Shown here: in pieces, positions 52,840 through 62,895 of the stretch
Position numbering within the stretch: position 1 is the first letter of the stretch
Layout of the letters: every line of letters starts with the position of its first letter
DNA from: Ignavibacteria bacterium
GTDB taxonomy: Bacteria > Bacteroidota > Ignavibacteria > Ignavibacteriales > Ignavibacteriaceae
Direction: 5' to 3'
DNA: 64,000 nt
NCBI GenBank assembly: GCA_021286645.1
Contig: JAJTBZ010000074.1
Coordinates: forward strand, 1-64,000
The notes under the pieces: generated by a model
Told to the model about the DNA's origin: nothing
The model's database searches: none
Seen by the model: only the letters and a program-made list of their open reading frames with translations
Program-made: the position numbers and the translations under genes

Positions 52840-52880
52840 AACAGGCTGCTGTAATTTATCGGTAAGCAGCCTGTTTTTTT
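52840..52880 (+). terminator. Terminator after the lysine-rich gene
   Basis: AACAGGCTGCT pairs perfectly with AGCAGCCTGTT around a 14-base loop, followed by a T-run. Confidence 0.9.
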
Positions 52881-53196
52881 ATTTCCAATTGCATGTGAAT
52901 TATCCTGAATACTGATTCGGAAGTGTGCCGATGCCAGAGTTCAATGACATTGTATTGAATATCCGGTAATTATTTGTATATTGTACTTACTATTTGCAAA
53001 ATAATCATATTTTTAATCTTCTGATTTCTGCCATACAGGAACATAACACTTTTGAAAACTGAATTAATTGAGCAAATATCCATTGCAAGTATTTGCAATT
53101 ATTAAATTCACAGGTCAGAAGTCATATTCCTTTATTAAATAAGCGGGCATAACTGATATTCTTACCTTTTTTACCCTCTCTTTTTAAGGAGTTATA
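52881..53196. other. Leader of the RRM protein gene
   Basis: About 315 bases precede the RNA-binding protein gene without a gene. A long leader is typical of cold-regulated RNA-binding proteins, but no specific structure was recognised. AAGGAG before the ATG is the ribosome binding site. Confidence 0.4.
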
Positions 53197-53526
53197 ATGA
53201 ATATTTTTGTAGGCAACCTTGCCAATACCGTAACAGATGAAGATTTAAATAAAGAATTTTCAGTTTATGGTAACGTATCGAGTGTGAAGATTATCCGTGA
53301 TTTATTTTCGGGTGATTCAAAAGGTTTTGGATTTGTTGAAATGCCGGCGAAAGCTGAAGCTGAAGCTGCTATCAATGAATTAAACTTAAAAGATTTAAAA
53401 GGCAAAAAAATTACTGTTAACGAAGCTCGCCCGAAAACCGACAATCGTCGCAGCGGCGGAAGAAATAACGGCCCTCGCGGTGGTGGAAACAGCCGTGGTG
53501 GAAATAGTTTCGGCTTCCGTAGATAG
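53197..53526 (+). CDS. RRM-type RNA-binding protein
   Basis: The 109-residue protein has one RRM domain with RNP2 IFVGNL and RNP1 KGFGFVEM, followed by a Gly/Arg-rich tail (RRSGGRNNGPRGGG). Such small RRM proteins occur in Bacteroidota and cyanobacteria and are often cold-induced, acting as RNA chaperones. It is flanked by a long leader and a strong terminator, so it is a single-gene unit. Confidence 0.93.
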   Translation: MNIFVGNLANTVTDEDLNKEFSVYGNVSSVKIIRDLFSGDSKGFGFVEMPAKAEAEAAINELNLKDLKGKKITVNEARPKTDNRRSGGRNNGPRGGGNSRGGNSFGFRR

Positions 53527-53555
53527 TCTTTAAGTTCTCACTTACAGAATTTCTC

Positions 53556-53588
53556 AAGGCTGTTCGCTCAAACGGACAGCCTTTTTTT
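53556..53588 (+). terminator. Terminator after the RRM gene
   Basis: AAGGCTGT (53556) pairs with ACAGCCTT (53576-53583); TTCG/CGGA extend the stem around CTCAAA, then a T-run. Confidence 0.9.
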
Positions 53589-53604
53589 ATTTCTTTGAGC
53601 TCTG

Positions 53605-55503
53605 TTATTTAAGTAACATGCACTTCCGGGTCTCGCTCATTGATTCAGATTGCAGTTGATAATAATAAACTCCGCTGGGTAAATTCCTGCCGTCAAATTG
53701 CACGGAATACACGCCCGGAGTCTTGTATTCATTAACAACTACTGCCACTTCCCTACCCATCATATCAAACACTCTTAGTAGAACTTGTGCCCCTCTTTTA
53801 AGCTCAAAGTTGATTTTTGTTACCGGATTGAACGGGTTCGGATAATTCTGTTCCAACCGGAATGCCCGCGCGGGTGCCGTGGTAGTTTCAGCTATACCGG
53901 AAACTAATTCAGCTTTAAATACCGCGCTTGTATAAGCAGAAAGAGTCAACGATGGCAGGCTAAAAATATCTCCATTGGCCGATACTTTTAATTGCCCCGC
54001 TGCCTGCCCGGTTAATAAATCGGTAATCTTATACGTACCCGGTGTAAAGAGCGTTCCGGATGCAGATATTGTATATATAGATATAGCACCGGATGTGAAA
54101 TTATGCACCGGAATTATAATTTCATTATCGGGCGAATAATACCGGCCAAACATATACACCGAAGAAGAGGAGGAAGATAGCTGCACATAGCTGCCTTTTC
54201 GTAGTGCATTACTGTTATTTCTAAATCTTATGAGTTTTTTATAAAAATTTAATATCGAAGTTGAATCGGAACCAAGTGTTTGTACGTTATTCGTTGTATA
54301 ACCGGAGTTAAGCGAGTGCCAGGGGCTTCCGGATGTAAATCCGGCATTAGTACCGGCAGTCCATTGCATTGGTGTACGTTTCGAAGGATCATCCGTTGCA
54401 CTGTTCATAGCAAGTTCTTCGCCATAATAGATAAATGGTACGCCGGGCATAGTTAGCATTATTGCGGCCGCGAGCTTTGATTTTGGTATACTTGAACCCA
54501 ATTGCGAGTAAACTCTTTGTTGATCATGATTACTGAGAAACGTAGCATATTGCAAAAAAGGATATTTTTTTGTGACTATGTTATTCATTTGAGAAATTAG
54601 TGTGGATGGATTACCACTATTGATGCAGCTAATAATATCACCGGCCGTATCGAACTCAAAGCACATATCTATTCCGGTACCATCGACATACGGAATAACC
54701 TGGGATGTTGTCGTCCAGGCCTCACCTACGGCCATTGCATCGGGCATTACACTTTTATACATATTCCGAAAATCGCGCAGGAATGAGAGCGTTGAACGGG
54801 AATCAGCAAGGGTATCTCCATCCTCACATATATACCGAACTGCATCAAGCCGGAATCCATCCACTTTCAGCGTATCAAGCCAATACTTCGTGGTGTTAAA
54901 CATTTCAGTTTTCACAGCCGGATTAAAATAGTTCAGATCAGGCATACTACTGGTAAAAACGCTATAATAATAATACCCGCCATAGCTATACCAGACCTGT
55001 TCGCCCCAAGGGCCCAAATTACCGGGGTTACTCGTTTTCCAAATATACCAGTTCCTATACTCGGCACCGGTACCGGAGCGGGAGTTTACAAACCATGGGT
55101 GCTGATTCGAAGTGTGATTCATAACGAAGTCAATAATAACCTTAATACCTCTCGCATGCGCGCTATCGAGAAAAGCTACAAAATCAGCATTGGTGCCGTA
55201 ATCCTGTTCAACTTTTTTATAATCAATCACATCATAACCATGATAGCTCGGCGATTGCATAATTGGCATTAACCATATTGCAGTTATACCTAAGTCATTC
55301 GTAGTCGCCGGATTTCCGTCATTAAGATAATCAAGTTTACTCGTAAGCCCCTTAAAATCGCCTATACCATTCCCATCCTGGTCATAAAAACTACGCACAA
55401 AAATTTCATAGAATACCCTGTCATTCCACCAGTATGTTTGTTGTTGTGCCTGCATAATTAGTTGAGTTAACAAAAGAAGAACAAGGGTAGTATAAAATTT
55501 CAT
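53605..55503 (-). CDS. T9SS-secreted GH13 alpha-amylase
   Basis: The 632-residue enzyme has a signal peptide (MKFYTTLVLLLLTQLIMQA), a GH13 barrel with nucleophile D220 (GFRLDAVRY), acid/base E261 (VGEAW) and third acidic D327 (LSNHDQQ), a C-terminal beta-domain and a T9SS sorting domain (EQNYPNPFNPVT). It would cleave starch or related alpha-glucans at the cell surface. Terminator-like sequences separate it from the RRM gene. Confidence 0.93.
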   Translation of the reverse strand: MKFYTTLVLLLLTQLIMQAQQQTYWWNDRVFYEIFVRSFYDQDGNGIGDFKGLTSKLDYLNDGNPATTNDLGITAIWLMPIMQSPSYHGYDVIDYKKVEQDYGTNADFVAFLDSAHARGIKVIIDFVMNHTSNQHPWFVNSRSGTGAEYRNWYIWKTSNPGNLGPWGEQVWYSYGGYYYYSVFTSSMPDLNYFNPAVKTEMFNTTKYWLDTLKVDGFRLDAVRYICEDGDTLADSRSTLSFLRDFRNMYKSVMPDAMAVGEAWTTTSQVIPYVDGTGIDMCFEFDTAGDIISCINSGNPSTLISQMNNIVTKKYPFLQYATFLSNHDQQRVYSQLGSSIPKSKLAAAIMLTMPGVPFIYYGEELAMNSATDDPSKRTPMQWTAGTNAGFTSGSPWHSLNSGYTTNNVQTLGSDSTSILNFYKKLIRFRNNSNALRKGSYVQLSSSSSSVYMFGRYYSPDNEIIIPVHNFTSGAISIYTISASGTLFTPGTYKITDLLTGQAAGQLKVSANGDIFSLPSLTLSAYTSAVFKAELVSGIAETTTAPARAFRLEQNYPNPFNPVTKINFELKRGAQVLLRVFDMMGREVAVVVNEYKTPGVYSVQFDGRNLPSGVYYYQLQSESMSETRKCMLLK

Positions 55504-55673
55504 TTTCCATTTCCGTTTTTAAGCTCAGAAGAAAATATCGGTTAAGAATTCGACAATTATTTTACATTTTGCAATATTAAATATAAAGCCGCCAGATGCA
55601 ATTTGAATATTATTTTTTCCGACGTACTGGAACATCTCCAGTCAGATATGTGTATTATGTTTATATTTACTCA

Positions 55674-56105
55674 TCAGGTAAGTTTTTTCAGTTCTTCTTC
55701 CAGGCGGTCAAAGTTCTCTTCATTCGCGGGAATAGCATATTTCGCAATTGCGTCACGTAATTCAGCAGATTCGAATTGCATGCTCCAGTTAATTCGCGTT
55801 TTGGCATCAAGCAACTCAAGAGTTATAATAAGAATAAACCGTGGTGCGCAATCGTGCTCGATAACTATTTTTTCATTCTCCCGTATTTCTGTAAAGATAT
55901 TCCGATTTTCATAAAGCTTCCCTTCAGGGCTATGCATGGTAAATTTCCAAATGCCTCCTTCGCTAAAACTGAATTCAGTAAATGTGTTGGTAAATCCTTT
56001 TGGCCCCCACCACCGTTGCAATATTAGCGGATCTGAAAAAGCTTTAAATACTTTAGCCGGTAACGATTCAACTATTCGTGATGAAAAAATCTCTTTCGAT
56101 TCCAT
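55674..56105 (-). CDS. SRPBCC/AHSA1-type protein
   Basis: The 143-residue protein has the START/SRPBCC pattern: SLPAKVFKAFSDPLILQRWWGPKGF and FTEIRENEKIVIEHD strands. These bind hydrophobic ligands in a cavity; the AHSA1 branch in bacteria is mostly uncharacterised. No neighbours hint at a role. Confidence 0.85.
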   Translation of the reverse strand: MESKEIFSSRIVESLPAKVFKAFSDPLILQRWWGPKGFTNTFTEFSFSEGGIWKFTMHSPEGKLYENRNIFTEIRENEKIVIEHDCAPRFILIITLELLDAKTRINWSMQFESAELRDAIAKYAIPANEENFDRLEEELKKLT

Positions 56106-56173
56106 AATCTTCCTTTATCTTTCATAATTGTTATACACTCATATCGGTAACTGCATAACCATGCCTGCCTGCT

Positions 56174-57118
56174 TTATTTCAATTTATGACGCTCGTTTAT
56201 AATGGCATAAATTTTTTCGGCAAGCATTTTCATTTTTGGCTTTGCCAAACTTTCTTCCAGAGGTAAAAAACACGCGATAACGTATTTCAGTTGGCCGTCA
56301 TCAACAATACCAACATCATTTGTCCAGTATGCAAACCATCCGGTTTTATGGTAAAACATTGCAGTTGCCGGAAGCCCTTGCGCAATTTTTGATTTATCCA
56401 GTTGTCGCCCCAACAGAGTCATCATCTGTTGGCTTACCCATGGATTTACCAGATTATTTGTATATATACGATATAAAAAATCTGCTGCATGAAAAGCGCA
56501 GGTTTCTGTGCCCCGAATAGTATCATACCCCGGATCTTCAAATTTCCGTCGTAGATATTTCCGGGTAACTTCACTTCCATACCAACCATATTGATGAAGC
56601 AAATTATTGATAAATGGCCTCGTTGCCTTATCTATCAGGCAATTTGCCGCCGAGTTATCACTCCGGGTTATCATCAGATCAAGCAAATAGTTTACCGTAA
56701 CCGTATCTCCCTCTTTAAGCAAGGGACGCGGGTCTGTTTTTATTTCCCTTCCCCTATCAACAATATTAGGTTCTTTGGCAATCAGGTAATCATACAAAGA
56801 AAAATCTCCATGTGAAATTCTTGCTAAAACCGCGGCTGCAACATACATTTTATAGACAGAAGCAGGGTAAATAAAGTTATCCATATGAAAACCCGCGAGA
56901 GTTGGTTCTGCACCGGTGATGTCGATTACCGCGAGTGATATTTGTTCTGTTCCATCTTCACCCACGTTAAAAGTACTATCGAGTCCAAGCGATTTAACTG
57001 TCTCTGCAAGTTGTTCGGTGAACTTTTTATCCGATTTATATCCGGATAAATTGTCGGTTGTTTGGGCATAAAAACTTTGCGATAGAACTATAAAAATCAT
57101 TAACAAAGCGACTTTCAC
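56174..57118 (-). CDS. Exported class A beta-lactamase-fold serine hydrolase
   Basis: From GTG 57118, supported by GGAGG four bases upstream, the 314-residue product has a signal peptide and a class A-type site: S87-VY-K90 (SxxK), S153-D154-N155 (SDN) and K258-T259-G260 (KTG). The Glu166-containing omega loop is not evident, so true carbapenem or penicillin hydrolysis is doubtful and a D,D-peptidase-like or other hydrolase role is possible. The N-terminal part before S87 is longer than in TEM enzymes. Confidence 0.8.
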   Translation of the reverse strand: MKVALLMIFIVLSQSFYAQTTDNLSGYKSDKKFTEQLAETVKSLGLDSTFNVGEDGTEQISLAVIDITGAEPTLAGFHMDNFIYPASVYKMYVAAAVLARISHGDFSLYDYLIAKEPNIVDRGREIKTDPRPLLKEGDTVTVNYLLDLMITRSDNSAANCLIDKATRPFINNLLHQYGWYGSEVTRKYLRRKFEDPGYDTIRGTETCAFHAADFLYRIYTNNLVNPWVSQQMMTLLGRQLDKSKIAQGLPATAMFYHKTGWFAYWTNDVGIVDDGQLKYVIACFLPLEESLAKPKMKMLAEKIYAIINERHKLK

Positions 57119-57451
57119 GGTACCTCCGGTTTGAATACTACTCATAGCTTCTGCAATCAGGTAAATTATTATTCAGAATATTTTTGCTTGAGTACTAATA
57201 TACATTTTAATCCGTAAAATATCTTTGAAGTTTTCACGATTACTCAAGACAATATTCATATTAAACCGGGCTACTGTTATTGGGATGTAGAGCCTTTCGG
57301 CACACCTTTACCTGACAAGCAAGCATTAACCACTTTTCAATTGTGCCAGGGCACACATGGGAAAAGATGTTTGTCTTTCCTACGATTTGTCTTTGGATTA
57401 TTCCATTTACTTATGTATTGTGTGCAATATTTTCATTTTAGTGAGGGCTTT
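57119..57451. other. Divergent promoter region, nothing else seen
   Basis: No gene is supported. GAGGG at about 57443-57447 is the ribosome binding site of the next gene. Confidence 0.4.
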
Positions 57452-58993
57452 ATGAAATATTTGTGTGCAATTGTTTTCACCGTAGTATTTTCGACTCTGC
57501 TTACAGCGCAGACAGTTAACGGGAAACTGCTCTCAAAATCCGGCAATATCACTATTATCAAAATATGGGGCAATCATCAGGAAAGAGGATACGCGCAAGG
57601 CTACTTTTTAGCAGATGAGATTGAAACCCTTATAATCAATTATATTCATGGACGGTTTCCCGCGATTTATTACCAGGCGGCCCGAACCATGGTTCAAGAC
57701 ACTACATACTTCCATTTTGCTCCTCAATATGTCGATGAACTAAAATCAATAATTACAGGAATGCGCGCGGCACGCCCCGCCAGCACAACTGACTTACCAG
57801 ATTTACTAATTGCAAATTCTTTCCTCGATATACTCGGTTTTCTTGGCTCAGGCTTACAGGCAAATTCGCCCTACGGTTGTTCATGCCTCATGAATTGGGG
57901 CAACTCTACCATAGGTACAGTTCAGGCTGGAAAGTTAATCACAACCAGAAATCTGGACTGGGAGCCGGATACCAGTCTGGTTGCACATCAGGTAATGGTA
58001 ATTCACATCCCTGCCGAACCAAATGAGCAACCATGGTTAATGATTGGTTTTGCAGGCCAGGTAGGAGTACTTTCCGGCGTCAATAAATCCGGCATGAGCG
58101 CCTTTCAGCATGTTCTGCATGTTGATGCTTCATTAGCCTCTGCAGGAAAAAAATATGAGCCTATATGGTTAGCCATACGTGATGGGCTCGAAGCCAAAGA
58201 TTTTAATGGCGATGGCGTAGTGAATACTTCTGATATGCGCGCGGCTCTTGAGATAAATCCGATGGGCTACGCAGCTTCTTGCATTGTGTCTTGCTCAGCA
58301 CCGGCTATTTCTGGTAATGACACTCTCGTTGCAATGATTGCTGAATTAACCCATTCCACTCCCCTGCTCACTTTTCGGAATAATACATATACTGACTCTA
58401 TTCCCGGTCAGAATCTTTATGCAGCCAATTCTCCCGTAGCACGTCTTGATGCGCGTACTTATGAACCCCGTTATATTTCTGTAATCAATGCACTTTCTTC
58501 CGGTACATCACTTGACTCAAACAAATCCTGGAACATTATGCGCGATTCCTCTCGTGTGAGTGGTGGGAATATCCAAATGATACAAGTTATTCCTGAGCAG
58601 AAAATACTACGGGTAGCAGTATACGCGAGCGGGCAGTGTGCATATTCGCGGTCCCCGCTGAATTTTAATCTGGACACGCTCTTCGCGTATCCGAATTCCG
58701 TGGTTAACTCAGGCCTTGAGAAAAATGAGATGAGTTTCAGTTTGTCACAAAACTTTCCGAATCCATTTAACCCCGTAACAACTATTGAATATACCATTCC
58801 TCACAAGTCGTATGTACAATTATTTCTATTTAATAATTTAGGCGAGCAGATTACCACCTTAGTTGCAGGTGAAATCGCAGCGGGCAAACATTCTTATATA
58901 TTGAATATGCCGGGCAAACCTTCAGGTATATATTACTATTCACTCGTGTCCGGAGAAAACCGGATTACAAGAAAATTTGTATTTTTAAAATAA
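57452..58993 (+). CDS. T9SS-secreted C45-family acylase-like protein with an EF-hand loop
   Basis: Starting at ATG 57452 (RBS GAGGG), the 513-residue product has a signal peptide and a peptidase C45/phospholipase B-like N-terminal-nucleophile fold: GNHQERGYAQG, a GCSCLMNWG with candidate nucleophile C143 or C145, LITTRNLDW and the VSGVNKSGMSAF block. A 12-residue DFNGDGVVNTSD segment near residue 250 is a dockerin/EF-hand-like calcium loop, unusual in this family. A T9SS sorting domain (QNFPNPFNPVTT) is at the C-terminus. The substrate is likely an amide or ester at the cell surface. Confidence 0.85.
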   Translation: MKYLCAIVFTVVFSTLLTAQTVNGKLLSKSGNITIIKIWGNHQERGYAQGYFLADEIETLIINYIHGRFPAIYYQAARTMVQDTTYFHFAPQYVDELKSIITGMRAARPASTTDLPDLLIANSFLDILGFLGSGLQANSPYGCSCLMNWGNSTIGTVQAGKLITTRNLDWEPDTSLVAHQVMVIHIPAEPNEQPWLMIGFAGQVGVLSGVNKSGMSAFQHVLHVDASLASAGKKYEPIWLAIRDGLEAKDFNGDGVVNTSDMRAALEINPMGYAASCIVSCSAPAISGNDTLVAMIAELTHSTPLLTFRNNTYTDSIPGQNLYAANSPVARLDARTYEPRYISVINALSSGTSLDSNKSWNIMRDSSRVSGGNIQMIQVIPEQKILRVAVYASGQCAYSRSPLNFNLDTLFAYPNSVVNSGLEKNEMSFSLSQNFPNPFNPVTTIEYTIPHKSYVQLFLFNNLGEQITTLVAGEIAAGKHSYILNMPGKPSGIYYYSLVSGENRITRKFVFLK

Positions 58994-58995
58994 AA

Positions 58996-59017
58996 AACGG
59001 AGAGTCAACTCTCCGTT
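58996..59017 (+). terminator. Terminator after the C45-family gene
   Basis: AACGGAGAG pairs perfectly with CTCTCCGTT around TCAA. Confidence 0.75.
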
Positions 59018-59032
59018 AAATACCTACCTTAA

Positions 59033-59236
59033 TTATTGCGGCAGAATTCTGCCTGTAGGTGCCATTCGGTCATCAGGCGCCTTTCCGGTTGCTTGTTTTA
59101 GCTTTTTCCTTTCGCACTTTGCCGATTTATCTATATCTGCACAGTAAAGGTTTATCCATCCATTTTTAATAACTTCATTATTCGATTGGAATTTATTAAA
59201 AAAGCCACAATTAGCAAGATTTTCGCAATCCTTCAT
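59033..59236 (-). CDS. Small four-cysteine protein
   Basis: The 67-residue product has C4, C10, C32 and C41 in a pattern seen in a family of small hypothetical proteins (ECxxLAxCxFFN, YCxxDxSxKC). A ribosome binding site AAAGGA precedes ATG 59236. The cysteines may bind zinc or an iron-sulfur cluster; the role is unknown. Confidence 0.6.
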   Translation of the reverse strand: MKDCENLANCGFFNKFQSNNEVIKNGWINLYCADIDKSAKCERKKLKQATGKAPDDRMAPTGRILPQ

Positions 59237-59469
59237 AACATTAAGTCCTTTCGTGTATTGTTACCAAGTTGAATTGGCCGGGTAAGTAGATGCCATGTTA
59301 CTTAATTACACCAATTAATGCTCATGTTAACTATTGCGCCAATTCAGTATGCAATAATAAAAAAAAAGTGAGAAAGACTCACATTTTTTTTGATCGCGAT
59401 AAGCAAAAAAGTTCAGTTTTTCAGAGTAGAAACGGTTTACTCCGCAAAACTCTTTCTGCACTGCTGATT

Positions 59470-59847
59470 CTATTTTTGCGTAAACAATGATCGGTAGTTC
59501 TCTTTATAATAGAAGGCTAAAAACAGGTTAGCCCCCAATAGTGCAATAGCCATTGGAATGCCCTGTGGTAAAACGAACAGATGATAAAGGAAAATATTCA
59601 GTGTAATTGGGAATATTACAACTGATGCGAGAGTAACAAATCTGCCGCTAAGGAATGAGAGAGCACAAACAAGTTCAGTTATCTTGATAAAATTCAGCAA
59701 ATATCCGGAAGCCAGCATTCCCTGCATAAATAACCGTGCTCTTTCCGGAAGTTCAGGTTGTGGAGCTAATTTTAGGAAAAATGCTAATGAGGCAAAAAGG
59801 AACAATGCCCCCATCAGGCTTCGAATAATTATCATGGCAATTTTCAT
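59470..59847 (-). CDS. DoxX-like membrane protein
   Basis: The 125-residue product from ATG 59847 has four membrane helices in the DoxX family pattern (IIRSLMGALFLFASL, LNFIKITELVCALSFLSGRF). Members are associated with redox or quinone enzymes or thiol stress. It is shorter on the N-side than the longest open frame; an AAGAAAG-like site favours ATG 59847. Confidence 0.8.
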   Translation of the reverse strand: MKIAMIIIRSLMGALFLFASLAFFLKLAPQPELPERARLFMQGMLASGYLLNFIKITELVCALSFLSGRFVTLASVVIFPITLNIFLYHLFVLPQGIPMAIALLGANLFLAFYYKENYRSLFTQK

Positions 59848-59971
59848 GTATTTCACTTTCTTATTTTGATAATCTGTTAACAACCGTCTTGTCAAAATAA
59901 TTCCCCTGAATTTCTGCCGCCAATACCCGAAGAAAGAATACTTCCGGATATTGGCGGGTAATAGAACAAAC

Positions 59972-60451
59972 TTACAGCATTTCCCTGTTCACCAGAAAAT
60001 ACTCTAAATCTCTGTTTATTCGCTTTAATCGTTGAACTATATCATCCTCGGAATACATAAGGGCTTCTTTGTCGTTGGGCCTCAGGCTTACATAAGTTTC
60101 GCTCCACTGCCATTCACTGGAGTTCTTGTTTTCACTAATTAGTTGAATATCCAGGCGAGTAACTTTTATATCGGAAAATTTTGTATACTGAATCCGATTG
60201 TTGGGTTCATATCTTGTGCAAATCCATGTCTCTTCGCGAGAATCAGCGAAATGCGTCGTAAATACACAAAATTCTTCTGCATATCCTGAGTCCGAAAAGA
60301 TCATGTCGCAATTCCAACCACGAATCCACTCATACTCTCGAACCGGGCACAAGAGCGGAAACACGGCAGCGGCATTATTGCTAAGCGAAACAATAATGCT
60401 CCCACTGATTTTTTTTGCGTTTTTTTTAGTCCCATATCGCAGACTATTCAT
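59972..60451 (-). CDS. SRPBCC-like protein
   Basis: From ATG 60451 (RBS AAAGGAG) the 159-residue product shows SRPBCC-like strands: SLSNNAAAVFPLLCPVREYEW and WICTRYEPNNRIQY. It has no signal peptide and would be cytoplasmic. Function unknown; it may bind a hydrophobic ligand. Confidence 0.75.
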   Translation of the reverse strand: MNSLRYGTKKNAKKISGSIIVSLSNNAAAVFPLLCPVREYEWIRGWNCDMIFSDSGYAEEFCVFTTHFADSREETWICTRYEPNNRIQYTKFSDIKVTRLDIQLISENKNSSEWQWSETYVSLRPNDKEALMYSEDDIVQRLKRINRDLEYFLVNREML

Positions 60452-60526
60452 ATCATCTCCTTTTGTTAATTGAGATAACAAATATGAAACTCTATATGGA
60501 AACGGCCATTTACAAATGTAAATAAA

Positions 60527-61105
60527 CTAGTTCTTTGCTGTAAGAAGGGTTCTGCGAATTCGGCTCAACTGTGTTTGAGTTATACCCAAATAGTTTGCCA
60601 CATGAAAATGGGGGATTCTATTAATAAGATTCGGATACTCCTCTAAAAATTTCAAATACCTGCCTTTTGCATTCAGTCGTAAATATTGGGTCAGCCTGTT
60701 TTGAATCCGCAGATGGGCTTTGGCCATTGACGAATAAAAATATTGCTCTACCCAATTATTTTGCCTCAGTAAATCCATAAAATTCTCCACGGGAGCAACT
60801 TGCATTTCAACATTTGTTAAACACTGAATATAAACATCACTCGAAGATTCAGGGACAAAACTCCCTAACAACGTGTTCCCTTCCTGCGAAAGCACCAAAT
60901 TATATTCTTCTCCTTTTTCATCAACAGTGAACGTGCGGCTGACCCCGGATATTATAATACCTATACGGTCCATGGGGCGATGTGGCTTTAGGAAATATTC
61001 TCCGGCCTCCAAATGCATAGGCGAAAATATTTGTTCTATTTCACCACTAACAGATTCTGTAAACCCCAGTGATTTTGTTAATAGATTATGTGGCATTTTA
61101 TTCAA
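60527..61105 (-). CDS. Crp/Fnr-family transcription regulator
   Basis: The 192-residue protein has a cyclic-nucleotide-binding-like N-terminal domain (LEAGEYFLKPHRP, GIIISGVSRTF) and a C-terminal helix-turn-helix (HVANYLGITQTQLSRIRR). No cysteine cluster of FNR type is seen, so it is not an oxygen sensor of that kind. It lies 75 bases upstream of the SRPBCC-like gene on the same strand and could regulate it. Confidence 0.9.
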   Translation of the reverse strand: MNKMPHNLLTKSLGFTESVSGEIEQIFSPMHLEAGEYFLKPHRPMDRIGIIISGVSRTFTVDEKGEEYNLVLSQEGNTLLGSFVPESSSDVYIQCLTNVEMQVAPVENFMDLLRQNNWVEQYFYSSMAKAHLRIQNRLTQYLRLNAKGRYLKFLEEYPNLINRIPHFHVANYLGITQTQLSRIRRTLLTAKN

Positions 61106-61413
61106 TCCAAATATTTTACTAATTAGCTATTACCAACTCTGACAAATTGATCAAAATTTGGTGGTATCACAAATTTATTGCGCCTGTTCAATCAGAGAAT
61201 CCAATAAAACTTCAATAACTATTCAATTTTCCGACGTGCAATGCAAAATTACAATAACAAAGCAGATTAACTACAAATATTGTACAAGCTGTTACGAAGA
61301 ACTTTTTGGGGAGATTGCATCTTGCAGGCCGGCAGCCAAAAACATACCGGCCCGCGGAGAGGTTTTATGAGAATCAATATGATTTGTCTACTAATTGAAT
61401 TATCATCTTTATG
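61106..61413. other. Intergenic region, nothing seen
   Basis: No supported gene; upstream region of the Crp/Fnr gene. Confidence 0.4.
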
Positions 61414-62895
61414 TCATTCCAACCGAAGTATAGGGAAATGGAAAGGATCTACCAGCAGGTAATTAAAATCCTTATACTGGACTAAACCATACATTGATAC
61501 TGGCTCAAGGGCCATAATACATGCTATTGAGGATATGTTTTCCAAATTATAATAATAATAATCCTTCGCAACTATAGTAACCGGGTGTTTTTCGACCTGA
61601 TATTTATCCCAGTTTGTTTCTTCTTTCACACATACTTGCTTCCCAAGCAGCCGATATTCCGATATCATGTCTCCATCTGCAGGTATATAGTTTAATGGAA
61701 TCAGCCCAATTTTACCGAGCCAGTGAACCAATGTGCTATCACTTTTGCGAATTAAATAACCCCGGGGGGCCTTAACCGAATCCAGTCCTTTTACTATAGG
61801 ATTAAAATCTTTTACTGTAATAAGCGTGTCTTTGTTCGTTGCAACCGACCGGGCTGTAAACTGTAAATAATGTGAATCTGTGAAGTGCTCAAATGATGTA
61901 TATACATAGGAATTGCTTTTCTTACTAGCCAATTGCATTCGGGTGCTCTCAACCAGTTGCATGATTCGCGAAGCATTCTCAGAAGCGATCTTAATGATTG
62001 CCAATCCTGTCTTGTATTGCTTCTCGGTCCTCCCTGCAATATCATCAAGCAGAGTTTTCCCATTCTTTCCCTCTATAATTAACGACAGCGACCCAAATAT
62101 TCCCAAGCCCTGCCTACCATCATTAATATCAGCCGTACTGTACCGAATTCTTTCGACTCCGGGGGGCCCTCCTACTAAATATTCGTGAATACTGATATTA
62201 TTATGCTTAAGTTCCTCCGCGACAAGCGGTAAAAATTGAGTACGTTCATAAGTCCGAAGTGCAGGACTAATATTACAGTTTGTGAGGCATCCCATTTGTT
62301 CATCGAAATTTTTTGTGGCCCCATATTTTATCCACGAACCTGTATAAGGAAAATATTCATGGAAATCCACAGTTAAATGAGGCAGAATTTGCCAATACAA
62401 TTTGTGAATAAGCCGGCTTTCGATTTCTGATAATATGAGATGATTTCTATTCAGATCCACTCCCCTTCCATTTTTACGAGTACTTAAATCTGCCCCGTCA
62501 GGGTTAACCATTGGAACTATCGTTATATCAAGGTTGGAAAGCCAATCTATTTGTTTATTTTTTGCCAGGGTTCTAATAAGCATAATAAGCCCTTCTTTAC
62601 CCGATGGCTCATCACCGTGCTGTTGACCAAATAATAATATTTTTAATTTCTTTTCCTGCGGATTAATCTTCCCGGTGATATGAACAACAGGGATTGAATG
62701 ACCTGAGAAAGTATAAACACTGGTATCCAATGAAAACCCTTTTGTTTCATCCTGCAATTGTACTAAATAGCCCAGTAAATCTGCATTAGACGACAATTGA
62801 ACGTAGCTGTGTTTTTCAAGAGGGGTTTGTGCTTCAAGGCTCACGGGGAAGAGTATGCCTATACAGATGGCCATTATTACAAGTACACGAATCAT
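61414..62895 (-). CDS. Exported M14 metallopeptidase
   Basis: From ATG 62895 (AAAGGTAAT upstream) the 493-residue product has a signal peptide and an M14 domain: zinc ligands H93 and E96 (GQQHGDEPSG), NPDGADLSTRKNGRGVDLNRNH and H179 (DFHEYFP), with a late LIIEGKNG glutamate. The C-terminal 170 residues form a beta-rich module. It is another peptidase of the extracellular protein-degrading set. The product is distinct from the 36-38 kb M14. Confidence 0.88.
   Translation of the reverse strand: MIRVLVIMAICIGILFPVSLEAQTPLEKHSYVQLSSNADLLGYLVQLQDETKGFSLDTSVYTFSGHSIPVVHITGKINPQEKKLKILLFGQQHGDEPSGKEGLIMLIRTLAKNKQIDWLSNLDITIVPMVNPDGADLSTRKNGRGVDLNRNHLILSEIESRLIHKLYWQILPHLTVDFHEYFPYTGSWIKYGATKNFDEQMGCLTNCNISPALRTYERTQFLPLVAEELKHNNISIHEYLVGGPPGVERIRYSTADINDGRQGLGIFGSLSLIIEGKNGKTLLDDIAGRTEKQYKTGLAIIKIASENASRIMQLVESTRMQLASKKSNSYVYTSFEHFTDSHYLQFTARSVATNKDTLITVKDFNPIVKGLDSVKAPRGYLIRKSDSTLVHWLGKIGLIPLNYIPADGDMISEYRLLGKQVCVKEETNWDKYQVEKHPVTIVAKDYYYYNLENISSIACIMALEPVSMYGLVQYKDFNYLLVDPFHFPILRLE

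Noticed and set aside
56174-57118. Reading the serine hydrolase as an antibiotic-resistance beta-lactamase
   Set aside because: SxxK, SDN and KTG are present, but the omega-loop glutamate of class A lactamases was not found, so resistance is not supported.
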